Source of the DNA: Hyposmocoma kahamanoa
Lineage: Eukaryota; Arthropoda; Insecta; Lepidoptera; Cosmopterigidae
Assembly: GCF_003589595.1 (NCBI RefSeq)
Contig: NW_020653750.1
Coordinates: 194,279 to 258,278, forward strand
DNA: 64,000 bases
Direction: 5' to 3'
The translations under genes and the position numbers were made by a program. Positions 10,501 to 17,622 of the stretch are shown one piece after another (the first letter of the stretch is position 1; every line of letters starts with the position of its first letter). The notes under the pieces are model-generated. The model was not told the DNA's origin and did no database searches. It saw nothing but the letters and a program-made list of their open reading frames with translations.

Positions 10501-12455
10501 AATAACTCCGAGTCACCTATATATAAGCTTCTTGGCACGGTTGTCAATTGAATCCAAGGTGGCCAGTTGGTTTGTAGCAGAGCCATCCTAAAGGTAAAGC
10601 AGTACTCCATGCACGACAGAACTTGTGCTTGGTACAGTTGAAGCAACTGCTCCGGTGTGAAGTAACGCCTCACCCTGGAAAGGATCCCAAGCTTCTTTGC
10701 TGCATGTTTGGCCATAGATTCAATGTATCTGCCGAAGTACAAATTGGACGACAGGTTCATTCCAAGTAGCTGGAGACAGTGGGCTATCGGTATGGATATA
10801 TCACGAAAAGTCGGAGTCAGCTCAAAGGGACTCCGTTTTGTGGAGAATAGACACGCCTGCGTTTTGGTAGCGTTAAATTTGACAAAGTTGGCATCGCGCC
10901 AATCGGAGACTGCCTTGAGTGTCAAATCCAAACGGCTATCCATGGACTCTCGATAAGACTAGATTTCCTCTCCACTGACCCTTGCATTGGTCAAGTACCT
11001 ATCTACAACTGTGTTGTCATCAGCATACGCAAAGGTACCTGGAATTAACATACCATTGATATGCAGCAGAAAGAGAGTTGCAGACAGTACGGAACCCTGA
11101 GGAATTTATCGCCATATGTTCGGAAGAGTAGCCTTCTAAGACCACTCAAATCGAATGTTCGCTCAAGACAAAAATTAGTTCGACAAAAGTTAGTTAGTGA
11201 CTTTATATTTAAAAGATGTTTTGTTTAAAAAATTTATTTGTCAATTTCTGGCGTCGCCATTTTCACTACGCACACACAATACGGCAGCATGCGCGTGCGT
11301 ACGATCGGTGCGCCTTATCGAACTGATAAAAATTTGATTACTATAGAAATTACGTTATTTTATTTTTTCCTTTGAAAAAGTATTTGTATAATGGTTTTTG
11401 TAAAAACAAACACCGCTATACAAATTCGTTTTAGGGTCACTCTCGCGCCGCCGCCGGTTGGTCTCTATTATCGGCGCTCATATCTAGATCAAACCATTAG
11501 GCTACCACGGCTAGATGTTGGGTGTGAACAAAAATTTTAAAAATTAAGGTGTTCATCACAGTATTCTCGTGCCATATATTTAACAGCATTTATGCATCTC
11601 GATTATAGGCCTTTGATCATGAAACAGATATGAAATTCTAATCAATTCTGAATTTGGGACACTCTTGTTCAAACAAGCATAAACACAACAATGCACACGA
11701 TCTACTATATGAGGTCATTTTTTAAACACCTAGAGCCCGCTTCAATTCTATTTAACGCGAGTGCATTGCGTGGTTGTGCGTATATGTACGTTGTAACACG
11801 GCGCGTAGCGGGCGCAGCCGGGTGCACACACTGCTACGGCTGTATGGAATGGAGTTACACTACTTGTCTTATTATACTATGATTGTGTGTCAATATTAAC
11901 ATTTTTGTCGCCATAATTTAAGAAGTATTAGTTAGTAGATTCGACAGGGCTATTTTTAAAATACTAACAACCTCGCAAGACTATATTACTAATTTCATAA
12001 ACAACAACTTTTGTTCCATGACTTTTAATAATTCATCAGATTTTACTTTTATACAAAAATAAATAGATTTAAATAGATATTTCTAAGCGGTAATAAGTCG
12101 TCGCGAGGCGAATTTAACGGAGTACGCTTGCACGTTTGAACTTACCTTACTAATACAGTTCTAAAAAGTGTCAGATAGTACAACAAAAACTTAAAAGTTT
12201 ATTTTTGGTAAAGTTTAATATGTTTTGTAAACAGTCATGGAACAAAAGTTGTTGTTTATGATGTTAGTATTCAAGTCCTGCGAGTTTGCTAGTATTTTAA
12301 ATATAACCCGGTTTATTTAAAATTTTCAGCAGCGACTACATGACGAGTGTTCCGAACTTCACAACTATTCCACAGAATGTAGTGTGGAATTGCAAGAGAG
12401 ACGCCAACCGCTTTGGGTCCGCGCCACAGTTGGCCTATTTCGCAGCTATTTTTGA
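1542..12455 (+). CDS. PGS1: PGS1, CDP-diacylglycerol--glycerol-3-phosphate 3-phosphatidyltransferase (C-terminal five exons)
   Basis: PGS1 transfers a phosphatidyl group from CDP-diacylglycerol to glycerol-3-phosphate in mitochondria, the committed step to phosphatidylglycerol and cardiolipin. Exons are 1542-1753, 2413-2483, 2753-2848, 2987-3113 and 12330-12455. All introns are GT-AG and all phases agree, giving about 209 residues ending in a stop. Diagnostic stretches are WVFPLIQMGEF, TGYFNLT, the ANGFLGASGPAGGIPHAY segment, RPGWTFHAKGLW (second HxK motif of the phospholipase-D-like fold) and GSANLGERSVRRDLEAQ. The Asp of a textbook HKD motif is not seen after HAK, which as I recall is normal for the second motif of animal PGS1. 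The N-terminal half with the first HKD is missing and must lie left of the window. The last intron (3114-12329) is 9.2 kb and is built almost entirely of nested mobile elements. The reading frame across all five exons is undamaged, so the gene looks functional. Confidence 0.93.
3200..3326. repeat. Retroelement 3'-end fragment with (TATC)n tail
   Basis: A stretch ending GTGAGCAATAAAGTGTATAT is followed by about five ATCT repeats (3306-3326). Adjacent poly(A)-signal-like sequence and a 4-bp microsatellite is how many insect LINE 3' ends look. A similar GATAGATAGATA tail lies near 48790. The family is not identified. Confidence 0.4.
3330..3535 (-). repeat. tRNA-derived SINE, 3' body segment (first of three pieces)
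   Basis: The sequence CCTGTTGCTGGGCACGGA through GTTTCATCACGATGTTTTCC to GATTTCCGAAAAACT reads as the body of a common lepidopteran tRNA-type SINE in reverse orientation. It stops abruptly at 3535, where a large inverted-repeat element begins. The SINE resumes at 9824 and again at 11487, so one retroposon was split twice. Confidence 0.6.
4099..4793 (+). pseudogene. Degraded open frame of the outer inverted-repeat element
   Basis: A frame starts at ATG 4099 and runs 91 codons (MERMKRGRKFVVPLDQQKH...). It meets a TAA at 4372 but stays open in the same frame to about 4620, then continues in the next frame as SWIFKQYSISKNNKITCNGICKECKANAKIIINW to the point where the Tc1-like element is inserted (4794). 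The C-x-x-C knot (GICKECKAN) followed by ALFKCTVTN suggests a small zinc-binding region such as transposon proteins carry. It has one stop, one frameshift and a truncating insertion, so it is dead. No confident family match from memory. Confidence 0.5.
4796..6340 (-). mobile_element. Tc1-like (DD34E) transposon, structurally complete
   Basis: The element is 1545 bp long. It is flanked by TA at 4794-4795 and 6341-6342, as expected for Tc1/mariner integration. The 29-bp terminal inverted repeats (4796-4824 and 6312-6340) begin CACACATCAAAA and end GGGATCAAGT, and differ at one position (A/G at base 13). The transposase gene lies inside on the minus strand without a visible stop or frameshift. 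Nearly identical ends plus an intact gene suggest a recent insertion. It sits in the outer element's open frame at 4793. Confidence 0.9.
5064..6089 (-). CDS. Tc1-like DD34E transposase, intact 341-residue open frame
   Basis: This enzyme would excise and reinsert the surrounding element by DDE chemistry. The single exon runs from ATG 6089 to the stop at 5064. Residues about 1-115 are the paired-like DNA-binding part with two helix-turn-helix units (AVAFTLNTTQSVISRLWTRY, and later SDQTIRNRLREVG). The catalytic core has D153 (CFSDESRFG), D243 (LMHDNARPHTA) and E278 (SPDLNPIEHAWD), with 34 residues between the second and third, i.e. DD34E. W141-W146 (NWEEEDWRYV) precedes the first Asp as usual. 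The length of 341 residues is normal for Tc1 transposases. No internal stop is present, so it could be active if transcribed. It is unrelated in function to PGS1, whose intron it occupies. Confidence 0.92.
   Translation of the reverse strand: MERRHHLTREVMMRAVGMLEAGSRQRAVAFTLNTTQSVISRLWTRYRMTGSVAERHGGRSRITTRRQDRYIQNTARRNRTMTAMMLVTRLHSSSGLLISDQTIRNRLREVGLRSRRPLRVPPIAPCNRRTRLRWAREHRNWEEEDWRYVCFSDESRFGMRPDTRRTRVWRTSGRHERLRYCQEGHPYGGGTIMIWAGIWIGGRTDLIWIRGNLNAQVYAERIVSDVIIPLRGQLGDSFQLMHDNARPHTARVVTRILAEARINVLPWPAQSPDLNPIEHAWDMLQRRAVPNMHTVHTLQQYFDLLQNTWAAIPQSDFDELILSMPNHCNCVIRVNGGNTDY
7293..8377 (+). pseudogene. DD41D mariner-like transposase, frameshifted near the C-terminus
   Basis: From ATG 7293 (an earlier in-frame ATG at 7191 adds 34 unremarkable codons) the frame encodes MSYTLREYAEMHYFYGVAHG, a helix-turn-helix start, then an IPRSSIQEIIHEKG second DNA-binding helix. 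The catalytic residues are D162 (LWTDESRF), D253 (FQNDGAPCH) and D295 (SPDLNPIDFFVWG), with 41 residues between the last two. This DD41D spacing is, as I recall, typical of the rosa-type clade of Tc1/mariner elements. The frame stops at 8304-8306 after VKGNSKVFED. One base out of frame, the expected basic tail continues (FLRRCRMCISVRGRHFENLL, stop 8375-8377). A single indel near 8290-8300 therefore separates the last ~30 residues. The catalytic part is intact, but the protein would lack its conserved end. Confidence 0.85.
8760..8931. repeat. GC-rich insertion in the right arm of the DD41D element
   Basis: Comparing the two arms, the right one is uniform up to GTATTAAGTG (about 8759) and resumes at TTAAGCACTAGATTTT (about 8930). 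Between them lies about 170 bp absent from the left arm. It includes a small palindrome AACTATAATTATAG and a GC-rich core (GTGGCGGGGCGCGCGGATC, GCGAGAGCGGACG). ATTAAG flanks both edges and may be the target duplication. It looks like a small secondary insertion. Confidence 0.5.
9824..9898 (-). repeat. tRNA-derived SINE, middle piece with B box
   Basis: After the outer element ends at 9823 the sequence resumes with AAAACTCGGCAAGAGC. It then carries GGATTCGAACCCACGG, the reverse complement of a Pol III B box (GGTTCGAATCC), and runs to GATCAAAC, where the second insertion starts. The first six bases (AAAACT) repeat 3530-3535 and are the duplication of the outer element. Confidence 0.65.
9899..11486. 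mobile_element. Inverted-repeat DNA element with perfect 8-bp target duplication, inserted in a SINE
   Basis: The ends are TAGATATGAG (9899-9908) and CTCATATCTA (11477-11486), an exact 10-bp inverted repeat. GATCAAAC lies immediately outside at both edges (9891-9898 and 11487-11494). Longer subterminal similarity follows: both arms carry GC-rich tracts, a CGTATTGTGTGTG-like block and GAAAATGGCGACGCCAGAAA facing each other. An 8-bp duplication points to hAT-type integration. No transposase of its own is visible; the centre holds a LINE fragment instead, so this is a non-autonomous element that was itself invaded, or that captured the LINE piece. Confidence 0.82.
10190..11115 (-). pseudogene. 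5'-truncated LINE reverse-transcriptase fragment
   Basis: On the minus strand a broken frame starts near 11115 and gives GSVLSATLFLLHINGML, then FAYADDNTVVDRYL (the YADD catalytic motif of reverse transcriptases, about 11000-11035), then a stop. It resumes as 10943-10449 (LDLTLKAVSDWRDANFVKFNATKTQACLFS, LQLLGMNLSSNLYFGRYIE, AAKKLGILSRVRRYFTPEQLL), the thumb and connection part after the active site. The last piece (10415-10218) reads ELHDLILLSPFHHRGTRRRR, HLYGERLESGIPCLQ, typical of LINE C-termini in moths (Jockey/CR1-like, clade not certain). There are at least two stops or frameshifts and most of the 5' part is missing. A related 3' piece is at 16695-16975. Confidence 0.8.
11487..11525 (-). 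repeat. tRNA-derived SINE, tRNA-head piece with A box
   Basis: The piece begins with GATCAAAC, the perfect copy of 9891-9898, and continues CATTAGGCTACCACGGCTAG. Read on the minus strand this is CTAGCCGTGGTAGCCTAATG, an A-box-like tRNA start. Joined over the 9899-11486 insertion to the B box at about 9863, it rebuilds a tRNA-like head. Confidence 0.65.
11945..12311. mobile_element. Small inverted-repeat element (MITE) abutting the last PGS1 exon
   Basis: Inverted arms of about 95 bp: 11945-12038 and 12218-12311. Both run CAGGG/CCGGG, TTTAAAATACTA, CTCGCA[A/G]GACT, then a strongly conserved block around CATAAACAACAACTTTTGT and TCCATGACT. The centre is AT-rich and non-coding. Ends starting CAGGG would suit a hAT-type MITE, but I found no clean 8-bp duplication. 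The right end lies 18 bp from the first base of the terminal PGS1 exon. Confidence 0.75.
12330..12455 (+). CDS. PGS1: PGS1 terminal coding exon
   Basis: This exon has no ATG and is easy to miss. The acceptor AATTTTCAG ends at 12329. The exon starts in phase 0, exactly matching the phase-0 donor at 3113, and encodes 41 residues (beginning QRLHDECSELHNYSTEC, ending LWVRATVGLFRSYF) and a TGA stop at 12453-12455. Length, charge pattern and the aromatic end FxxYF agree with the C-terminal tail of animal PGS1, which ends in a similar basic-hydrophobic stretch. The 18 bases before it adjoin a small transposon-like element, so part of the acceptor region is transposon-derived. Confidence 0.85.
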   Translation, partial: QRLHDECSELHNYSTECSVELQERRQPLWVRATVGLFRSYF

Positions 12456-12605
12456 ATTTACTTTAGTTAATTGCCATATTAATCAACAATTAAAACAACG
12501 TTATAAGTTGTGAGAAGTGATCGTACTATGTATTAGTAAGTCTAAGACTTTTACACTAAATCAGAATTAAGAATATTATGAAAATTATGTCACAACTTCT
12601 TTATA

Positions 12606-12772
12606 GGAAATGAAACTATTTTTTCGGCTCTAAATTGCGTATATTTGTTTTTTCAAATAAACCAACGTTTTGGGCCCTTTACAGATCCCAAGGTCATGGC
12701 TGACTCAGAGACTCATTTCCCATGTGTAACAATCGCGAAAACCTAAGAACTCGATATGACTACTTTAACTCG
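12606..12772 (+). repeat. Dispersed repeat (family 'GGAAATGAAAC'), copy 1
   Basis: GGAAATGAAACTATTTTTTC, an ATTGCGTATATTTGTTTTTTC block, CAACGTTTTGGGCCCTTTAC, then an inverted end TGTGTAACAATCGCG and CCTAAGAACTCGATAT. The same blocks recur at 29645-29787, 53825-53920, 55169-55466 and 63430-63545. The copy at 55169 has flanking duplications, showing that this is a mobile family. Confidence 0.65.
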
Positions 12773-13667
12773 CTTGAAAAGGTAGGTTAAAGTTGACTAC
12801 AATCTAAGTATTTTTTCACCTTCGTCGTCGCTAAGTTGAGGAATGTTGAAAACACCATACCAACACTGCAAAACTCAGCATGGCAACAGACACTGGTTGG
12901 AGTCCAGTCAGTTCGAGGGAATTTTTCTTAGGTCAGTCGATATTTATGCCAATAATAATAACAATCTAGTAGAGTACTTCAATAATATTCAATTATTGGC
13001 GACAAATCATTATTTCCTATTAAGTATAATGTAGTTGTGTTTCTATAGGTACTTACGTATTTAAATACTTTACCTATATTTTGGACTGTTTAGAAAATAA
13101 CAGTAAAAAGAAATTTTATGTGCATTGATGACGAAATAGGTATGACCGTACTAAGAAAACGTTCATAATGTAGGTAGATGAACTCCCTCAATCCGATCAC
13201 AGATTATTATATACTTTGATCAAGGCACATTATGTTTTATACCTTTCGCTATTGTCAAATACTTACCTGTCCTATGCTGATAAACCTTATTACACCCGGC
13301 CCTTCATGCAAGCCAGTAAGTTATATAACAGATAGTGTACGCAAATATTATATCTGAATCTATATATTGTAAGACACAGCACTATTTAGAAGAAACTAAT
13401 AATACACTTCTTGTCAATAATCCACTCAACTCTTTATTTTTAGTTGTTCTTAGTCTAGAGGTGTTTAAACCCTTCTTTGCATGATTTTTGTGAAATAAAT
13501 TAGGGTGACACGCAAAATAGGCGCTTTGTCGTCGAGTTGCGGATACCAGCCCGTTGCACCAAGTACCAAGTACCAAATTAGGGTGATCTAATTCATGCTC
13601 TAGATTTAGGGGAAAATGTGCAAAAAATTCTAGTACTAATAAATATTATAAAATAATCAAAAAACAG
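12773..13667. other. Intergenic stretch between PGS1 and the piggyBac-like element
   Basis: AT-rich sequence with no coding signal. PGS1 ends at 12455 and its poly(A) site is expected shortly after, but no convincing AATAAA lies outside repeats. Near 13560 there is a short ACCAAGTACCAAGTACCAAA tandem. I see no other structure. Confidence 0.35.
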
Positions 13668-16049
13668 TATGATGGAAATTTCCATCATCATGCAAATTAC
13701 ATGTTATAAGCTCAGTACAAAATAAATAAAACAACAAATCTTTGCATCATTTTTATTCTTGATGATAATTAAAAAAACAATTATTATTCTTATTTAGACA
13801 TAAATTAATTCCACATTTACTGCATGAGATCGTAGAATACCCTTTACATTTTGGGTATTTACACCGGAGTGACCCACCTACTTTTGGCCAATGTTCAAAA
13901 CCATCTTTCCCTATGTCTTTTGAAGGTGGAGGAGCTGGAGATCCTTTTTTTCTTTTTGACAGTAATTCTTCTTCTATGGCACTGCTGCTTGGACACCCTC
14001 TTTTAGCACCTTTGCTGGTTCCTTTGTTGCATAACACCAAGGCCAACTCATTCTTAAATTGGCCCAATGTAAGCAGACTCTTCTTTGGTACATTAATTTC
14101 CTGAGCATTTTTTCTATGGACAATCCAAGCATTTATCACTGCAAGATCCAGTAAATGAAAAAAAATACGTAGATACCACTTTTTAGATCTCAAAATTATG
14201 TAGTTTCTTCCCAGGAAGCTATCCATAAGGTCAACTCCTCCCATATGTTTATTGTATTCTTGGACAATAAATGGGCAAGGAATACCAATTTTTTGTTTTT
14301 TTGACTTGTCATATCTAGAGGCTTCAGTGACAGGCAATGCTCCAGCATATGTGGATAACAGGGTTACCACCCTATTATCCTTCCATGCTACACAACTCAT
14401 ATCAACACCATCTACCGTAGAGACTCTTTCCTCATAACTTCCCCTGGGCACTGATATCTTCATGAAATCTTTTCGTTCGGGTAATTTATTTCTTGGGATT
14501 TTGTTTTGTTGCACAGTTCCTACAGTGTGAACCCCTTGTTTAGCTAAAAAATATACTAATGGTAATGAGGTATAAAAATTATCAAAATAAATGATGTGAT
14601 TGACCATTCTTGGTACTCCTCGTATCAAGCGGACTACAACATTTCCTGTTGCACCAAGATCTGGTTCACCTGAGAGGTTGTCCGAATTTTCTTGTCCAGA
14701 GTATATTTCGAATTTGTGGGCATATCCCATCAAATCACAAAGTACATATAACGTGAAACTCCATTTGGGGCTTATTGGGCAGATATTGTTTGAGAAAGTG
14801 CCCTACTTTTGTAGCGCACATCTGTTCATCCACACAAAGTCTTTGGTCCATTGGCACTGTGGCAAATCTCTCGTTGAGGTGCTGGATTACAGGTCGGATT
14901 TTATGAAGCCTGTCATGTTCTGGATGGCCTACAGGTTTATGAAGTTCATTATTGTTTGTAATGATAATTTTATCTTCTCAAATTTATTAAGTGGCATTAT
15001 TGAACAAATCGGGTCATATCCAGATTTTGGAGACCAGTATGATCTAGTGCTGGGAAATTTCTGTACTGACATGTACAAAAGTATACCGAAGAACATGTTC
15101 AAATCAGATTCTGTAAAAGATGCAGAAGAACTAGGATTGTTTTGTATTATATATAAATTTGTTTGCTCCACTAATCTATTAATAAAATCTTTTGTGATGA
15201 AGTGGGTGAAACACTGATATGGGGTTTCCAGTTGTGATATCTCATCTGAAGGAGCAGAACTTCCCAAGAAAGTAATCTTATCTTTATCATGCACCATATT
15301 ACTTTTTTCCATATGGTTTTTCTTTTGTCAAATGAAAAAGAAGAAGTGAGCATAAGAGTTGAAGTAGATGAGCGAGAGGGTTCCTGGTGTTCTTTGTAGT
15401 CATCTTCTACAAGAGGATCAGTGTCAGCAATTTCGTCTACCAAATCATCATCGTCATTCTCCGTCTGCAACACTCTTATAATTTCATCTGCATCGCGGTA
15501 CTCGTCGTCAGAATTTTCGTCATCAAGGCCACTTCCGAGAGCCAACCGCCTTCTAACTAACTGGTCCAAGTAATCTTCAATGTCTTTCTCTTCCAAATAT
15601 CTCTACAAAAATAACATGAAATAAACATTGAGTAAAAAACATTGTCGTCTAACATTAGAAGTGAAACTGCATAGTGATGTAAATTTCTGTCACATAGTTT
15701 TGGGAAGATTATTTGGGGTATTCGATATAAATTGCACAGAAAATAATAGAAACACAAAAACAAACCTTTTTTCCACTCATTATCACTTTTTTTAGCTATC
15801 TATCTCAGATTAGTTATAAAAAATATTCAAGAAATCGCACGTTTATTCCAACCACAACAAAACAGCGGAATGACAAGTAAAATCCGCTAGAAATGATTGA
15901 CATTTGATATTTATGACAGCTACGTTCCATAATACGCAATAGTCGTGAAAAAAGTTGCCCACACAACCAATTTACAGTACACCTGATTTGGGTACAATTT
16001 TTTGTTCACTAATGTAAATGTTATGATGGAAATTTCCATCATCATGCAA
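13668..16049 (-). mobile_element. piggyBac-like transposon remnant bounded by identical 28-bp repeats
   Basis: A piggyBac-type transposase gene is bracketed by two identical copies of a 28-bp sequence (13668-13695 and 16022-16049). Each contains the perfect 20-bp palindrome ATGATGGAAATTTCCATCAT followed by CATGCAA. Because the core is its own reverse complement, the copies can act as inverted ends, but the CATGCAA tails are in direct orientation. I do not see a TTAA on both sides, the hallmark of piggyBac insertion, so the exact ends are uncertain. Confidence 0.7.
13753..15780 (-). pseudogene. piggyBac-like transposase, three frameshifts
   Basis: A minus-strand gene with a possible 5' mini-exon MSGKK (15780-15766, donor GTTTGT) and an acceptor TTTTGTAG before RYLEEKDIEDYLDQLV (from 15602). 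An acidic N-terminal region is followed by the DDE_Tnp_1_7 core. The three catalytic Asp contexts are present: CVDEQMCATK, IYFDNFYTSLP and HMGGVDLMDSF. The end is a Cys/His cluster (LRCKYPKCKG, SCSKCGINLC, FFNYH) as in piggyBac RING-like C-termini. The frame is broken at about 15305 (run of A), about 14945 (frame lost after MNFINL; the correct frame continues [14 protein letters not shown]) and about 14765 (one base missing after LPNKP). The long piece 14733-13753 is still open for 326 codons. Total length near 590 residues is normal for the family. Not active as it stands. Confidence 0.88.
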
Positions 16050-16198
16050 TACCTTAGTTGTGAAAATATTTACCTCCTATGTGGTCATGGGTTCTGTTTC
16101 TTCAGATGTCTATCTGTCACACTAGTCATTTTCGAACTAAATATGTAATTTTTGAAATTATTACTTCGTCTTTTTACTATTAAAACCTTTTATATCCA

Positions 16199-16401
16199 AT
16201 ATGGCGCCGCACAAACTTGTGTCTTGTGTTGGATACAAGCAACCGGCAACTAGAAGCGAATATTCTATTTCATACAATTAATATGAAGTCGACACAGTCG
16301 CCGGTTACGGCAATCGCAATTGCATGAGGATAGAATATTTGCTTTTAATTGCGCGGTTGCTTGTATCCAATACAAGACACGATTTTGCGCAGCGCCCATT
16401 T
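16199..16401. mobile_element. MITE with ~75-bp imperfect inverted repeats
   Basis: The left arm reads ATATGGCGCCGCACAAACTT, then GTGTCTTGTGTTGGATACAA and GCAACCGG. The right arm mirrors it: CCGCGCAAT, TTGCTTGTATCCAATACAAG, ACACGATTTTGCGCAGCGCC. The arms also share GAATATTCTAT / ATAGAATATT next to the centre. The centre is short and non-coding. It lies between the piggyBac-like remnant and a LINE tail. Confidence 0.7.
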
Positions 16402-16694
16402 TTTAAATCCACTTTTCAGCTTTTTTTTTTTTTAATAAAAACAAATTGCTCATTTCACCTCCATGTCACCTGCAGCTTGATTTTGATTGCCTCTCCCGAT
16501 CGGAAATTGGGTCTTTTCCGAGTTGAGGCGCATAATTGGCCGATCGGAAACTTTTGACATTTCTAATCGGAACAATGATTTGAATTGATTTAACTCACAA
16601 TTATATGAATTAATGAATATTCATCTTCTCGCTCAGAAACCATCCGATTTCGAGACTACCCGATCGGATCGATTCCAACTTGAATCAAAATCAG

Positions 16695-16975
16695 GACGCT
16701 GATAACGGTGATAGTGACGATGAGGTCGACGATGTAGCACACACCTAAATAATGCCTAGTCACTCTCGCCTTGAAAAGGCACAAGTTATAGCGTTTTGTC
16801 AGGGAATAAGTCTGCAGGTAGGATATTCCACTCCTTAGCCGTTCGCCGTATAAATGTGGAAGCGAAACGCTTCTTGCGAATCTTCGGAATGTCCACAACA
16901 TGGGGGTGGACCCCCAGCCTACGTCTAGTCCCCCGATGATAGCATGGGAAAGGCGGAATTAAATCGTGAAATGCA
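16695..16975 (-). pseudogene. LINE 3'-end fragment, second copy
   Basis: On the minus strand this gives LWTFRRFARSVSLPHLYGER and LRSGISYLQTYSLT, closely related to the end of the LINE fragment at 10218-10415 (HLYGERLESGIPCLQTCSL). The nucleotide similarity covers TGAGGTCGACGATG, CACTCTCGCCTTGAAAAG, CCGTATAAATGTGGA and TAGTCCCCCG on the plus strand. It is heavily 5'-truncated and cannot be functional. Confidence 0.75.
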
Positions 16976-17557
16976 TGCAGGCTTCACACATGTTAAATCT
17001 CGCGTGTCCGCTAGGATTACAGAGACATCTATTGATAAACTTGAAAACGTCACGATTCAATGTCGTACCAACTAGATTTTTTTTTTGAAAAGATTTCCCC
17101 TTCCTGTAAAATTTAAAAAAGCGAAAACTTGCTTGAACGTTAGGGAAAAGTCTGCTGATAAATGCTTAATGTCGTAGAAAGTTTAGACAAGTATATTACT
17201 AGTGGGATTTCAGTCCCCAACCCGCTTTGGGCCAGTATGGTCTTAAAATTTTATGGTTGCCATTAGCTTCGGAGAGCCTTAGCAGACGTATACCCGGCAC
17301 GACCCCTCTGTACATTTGAATCCCTTCCTGCGACTCCCTCGGGGATTTACCTGATGGAGCTTTATAGTGCGGCGGAACGGAATGGAAGCGAATTTTTGTA
17401 GCGGTATTGTACAGTCAACAGTTTATCAAACTACACACTTCTGTTCGAATATCGCCGCCAAACAATGGGAACAAGATCTGTCAATGTGTAGCTTGATATG
17501 CTGCCGTCCATACGTAGCATAATGAACTCTATGGTCAATTGTGTAACGTTCTACGAG

Positions 17558-17597
17558 CCGCGGAATTCTCGCGCAATCCGCGGAATTCTCGCGCATG
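17558..17597. repeat. Two tandem 20-bp GC-rich units with ApoI/SacII-like core
   Basis: CCGCGGAATTCTCGCGCA occurs twice in direct tandem (17558 and 17578). A partial inverted version, CGCGCATTCCGCGG, lies at about 17609-17622. The surrounding 17400-17680 is otherwise plain AT-rich DNA. Its function is unknown. Confidence 0.6.
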
Positions 17598-17622
17598 CTT
17601 GAGGACGTTCGCGCATTCCGCG

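Noticed and set aside
14600..15217. 205-codon plus-strand frame
   Set aside because: A shadow of the piggyBac-like transposase on the opposite strand.
13469..16178. TTAA sites as exact piggyBac boundaries
   Set aside because: TTAA near 13468 and 16175 are not followed by matching inverted ends, so no boundary was assigned from them.
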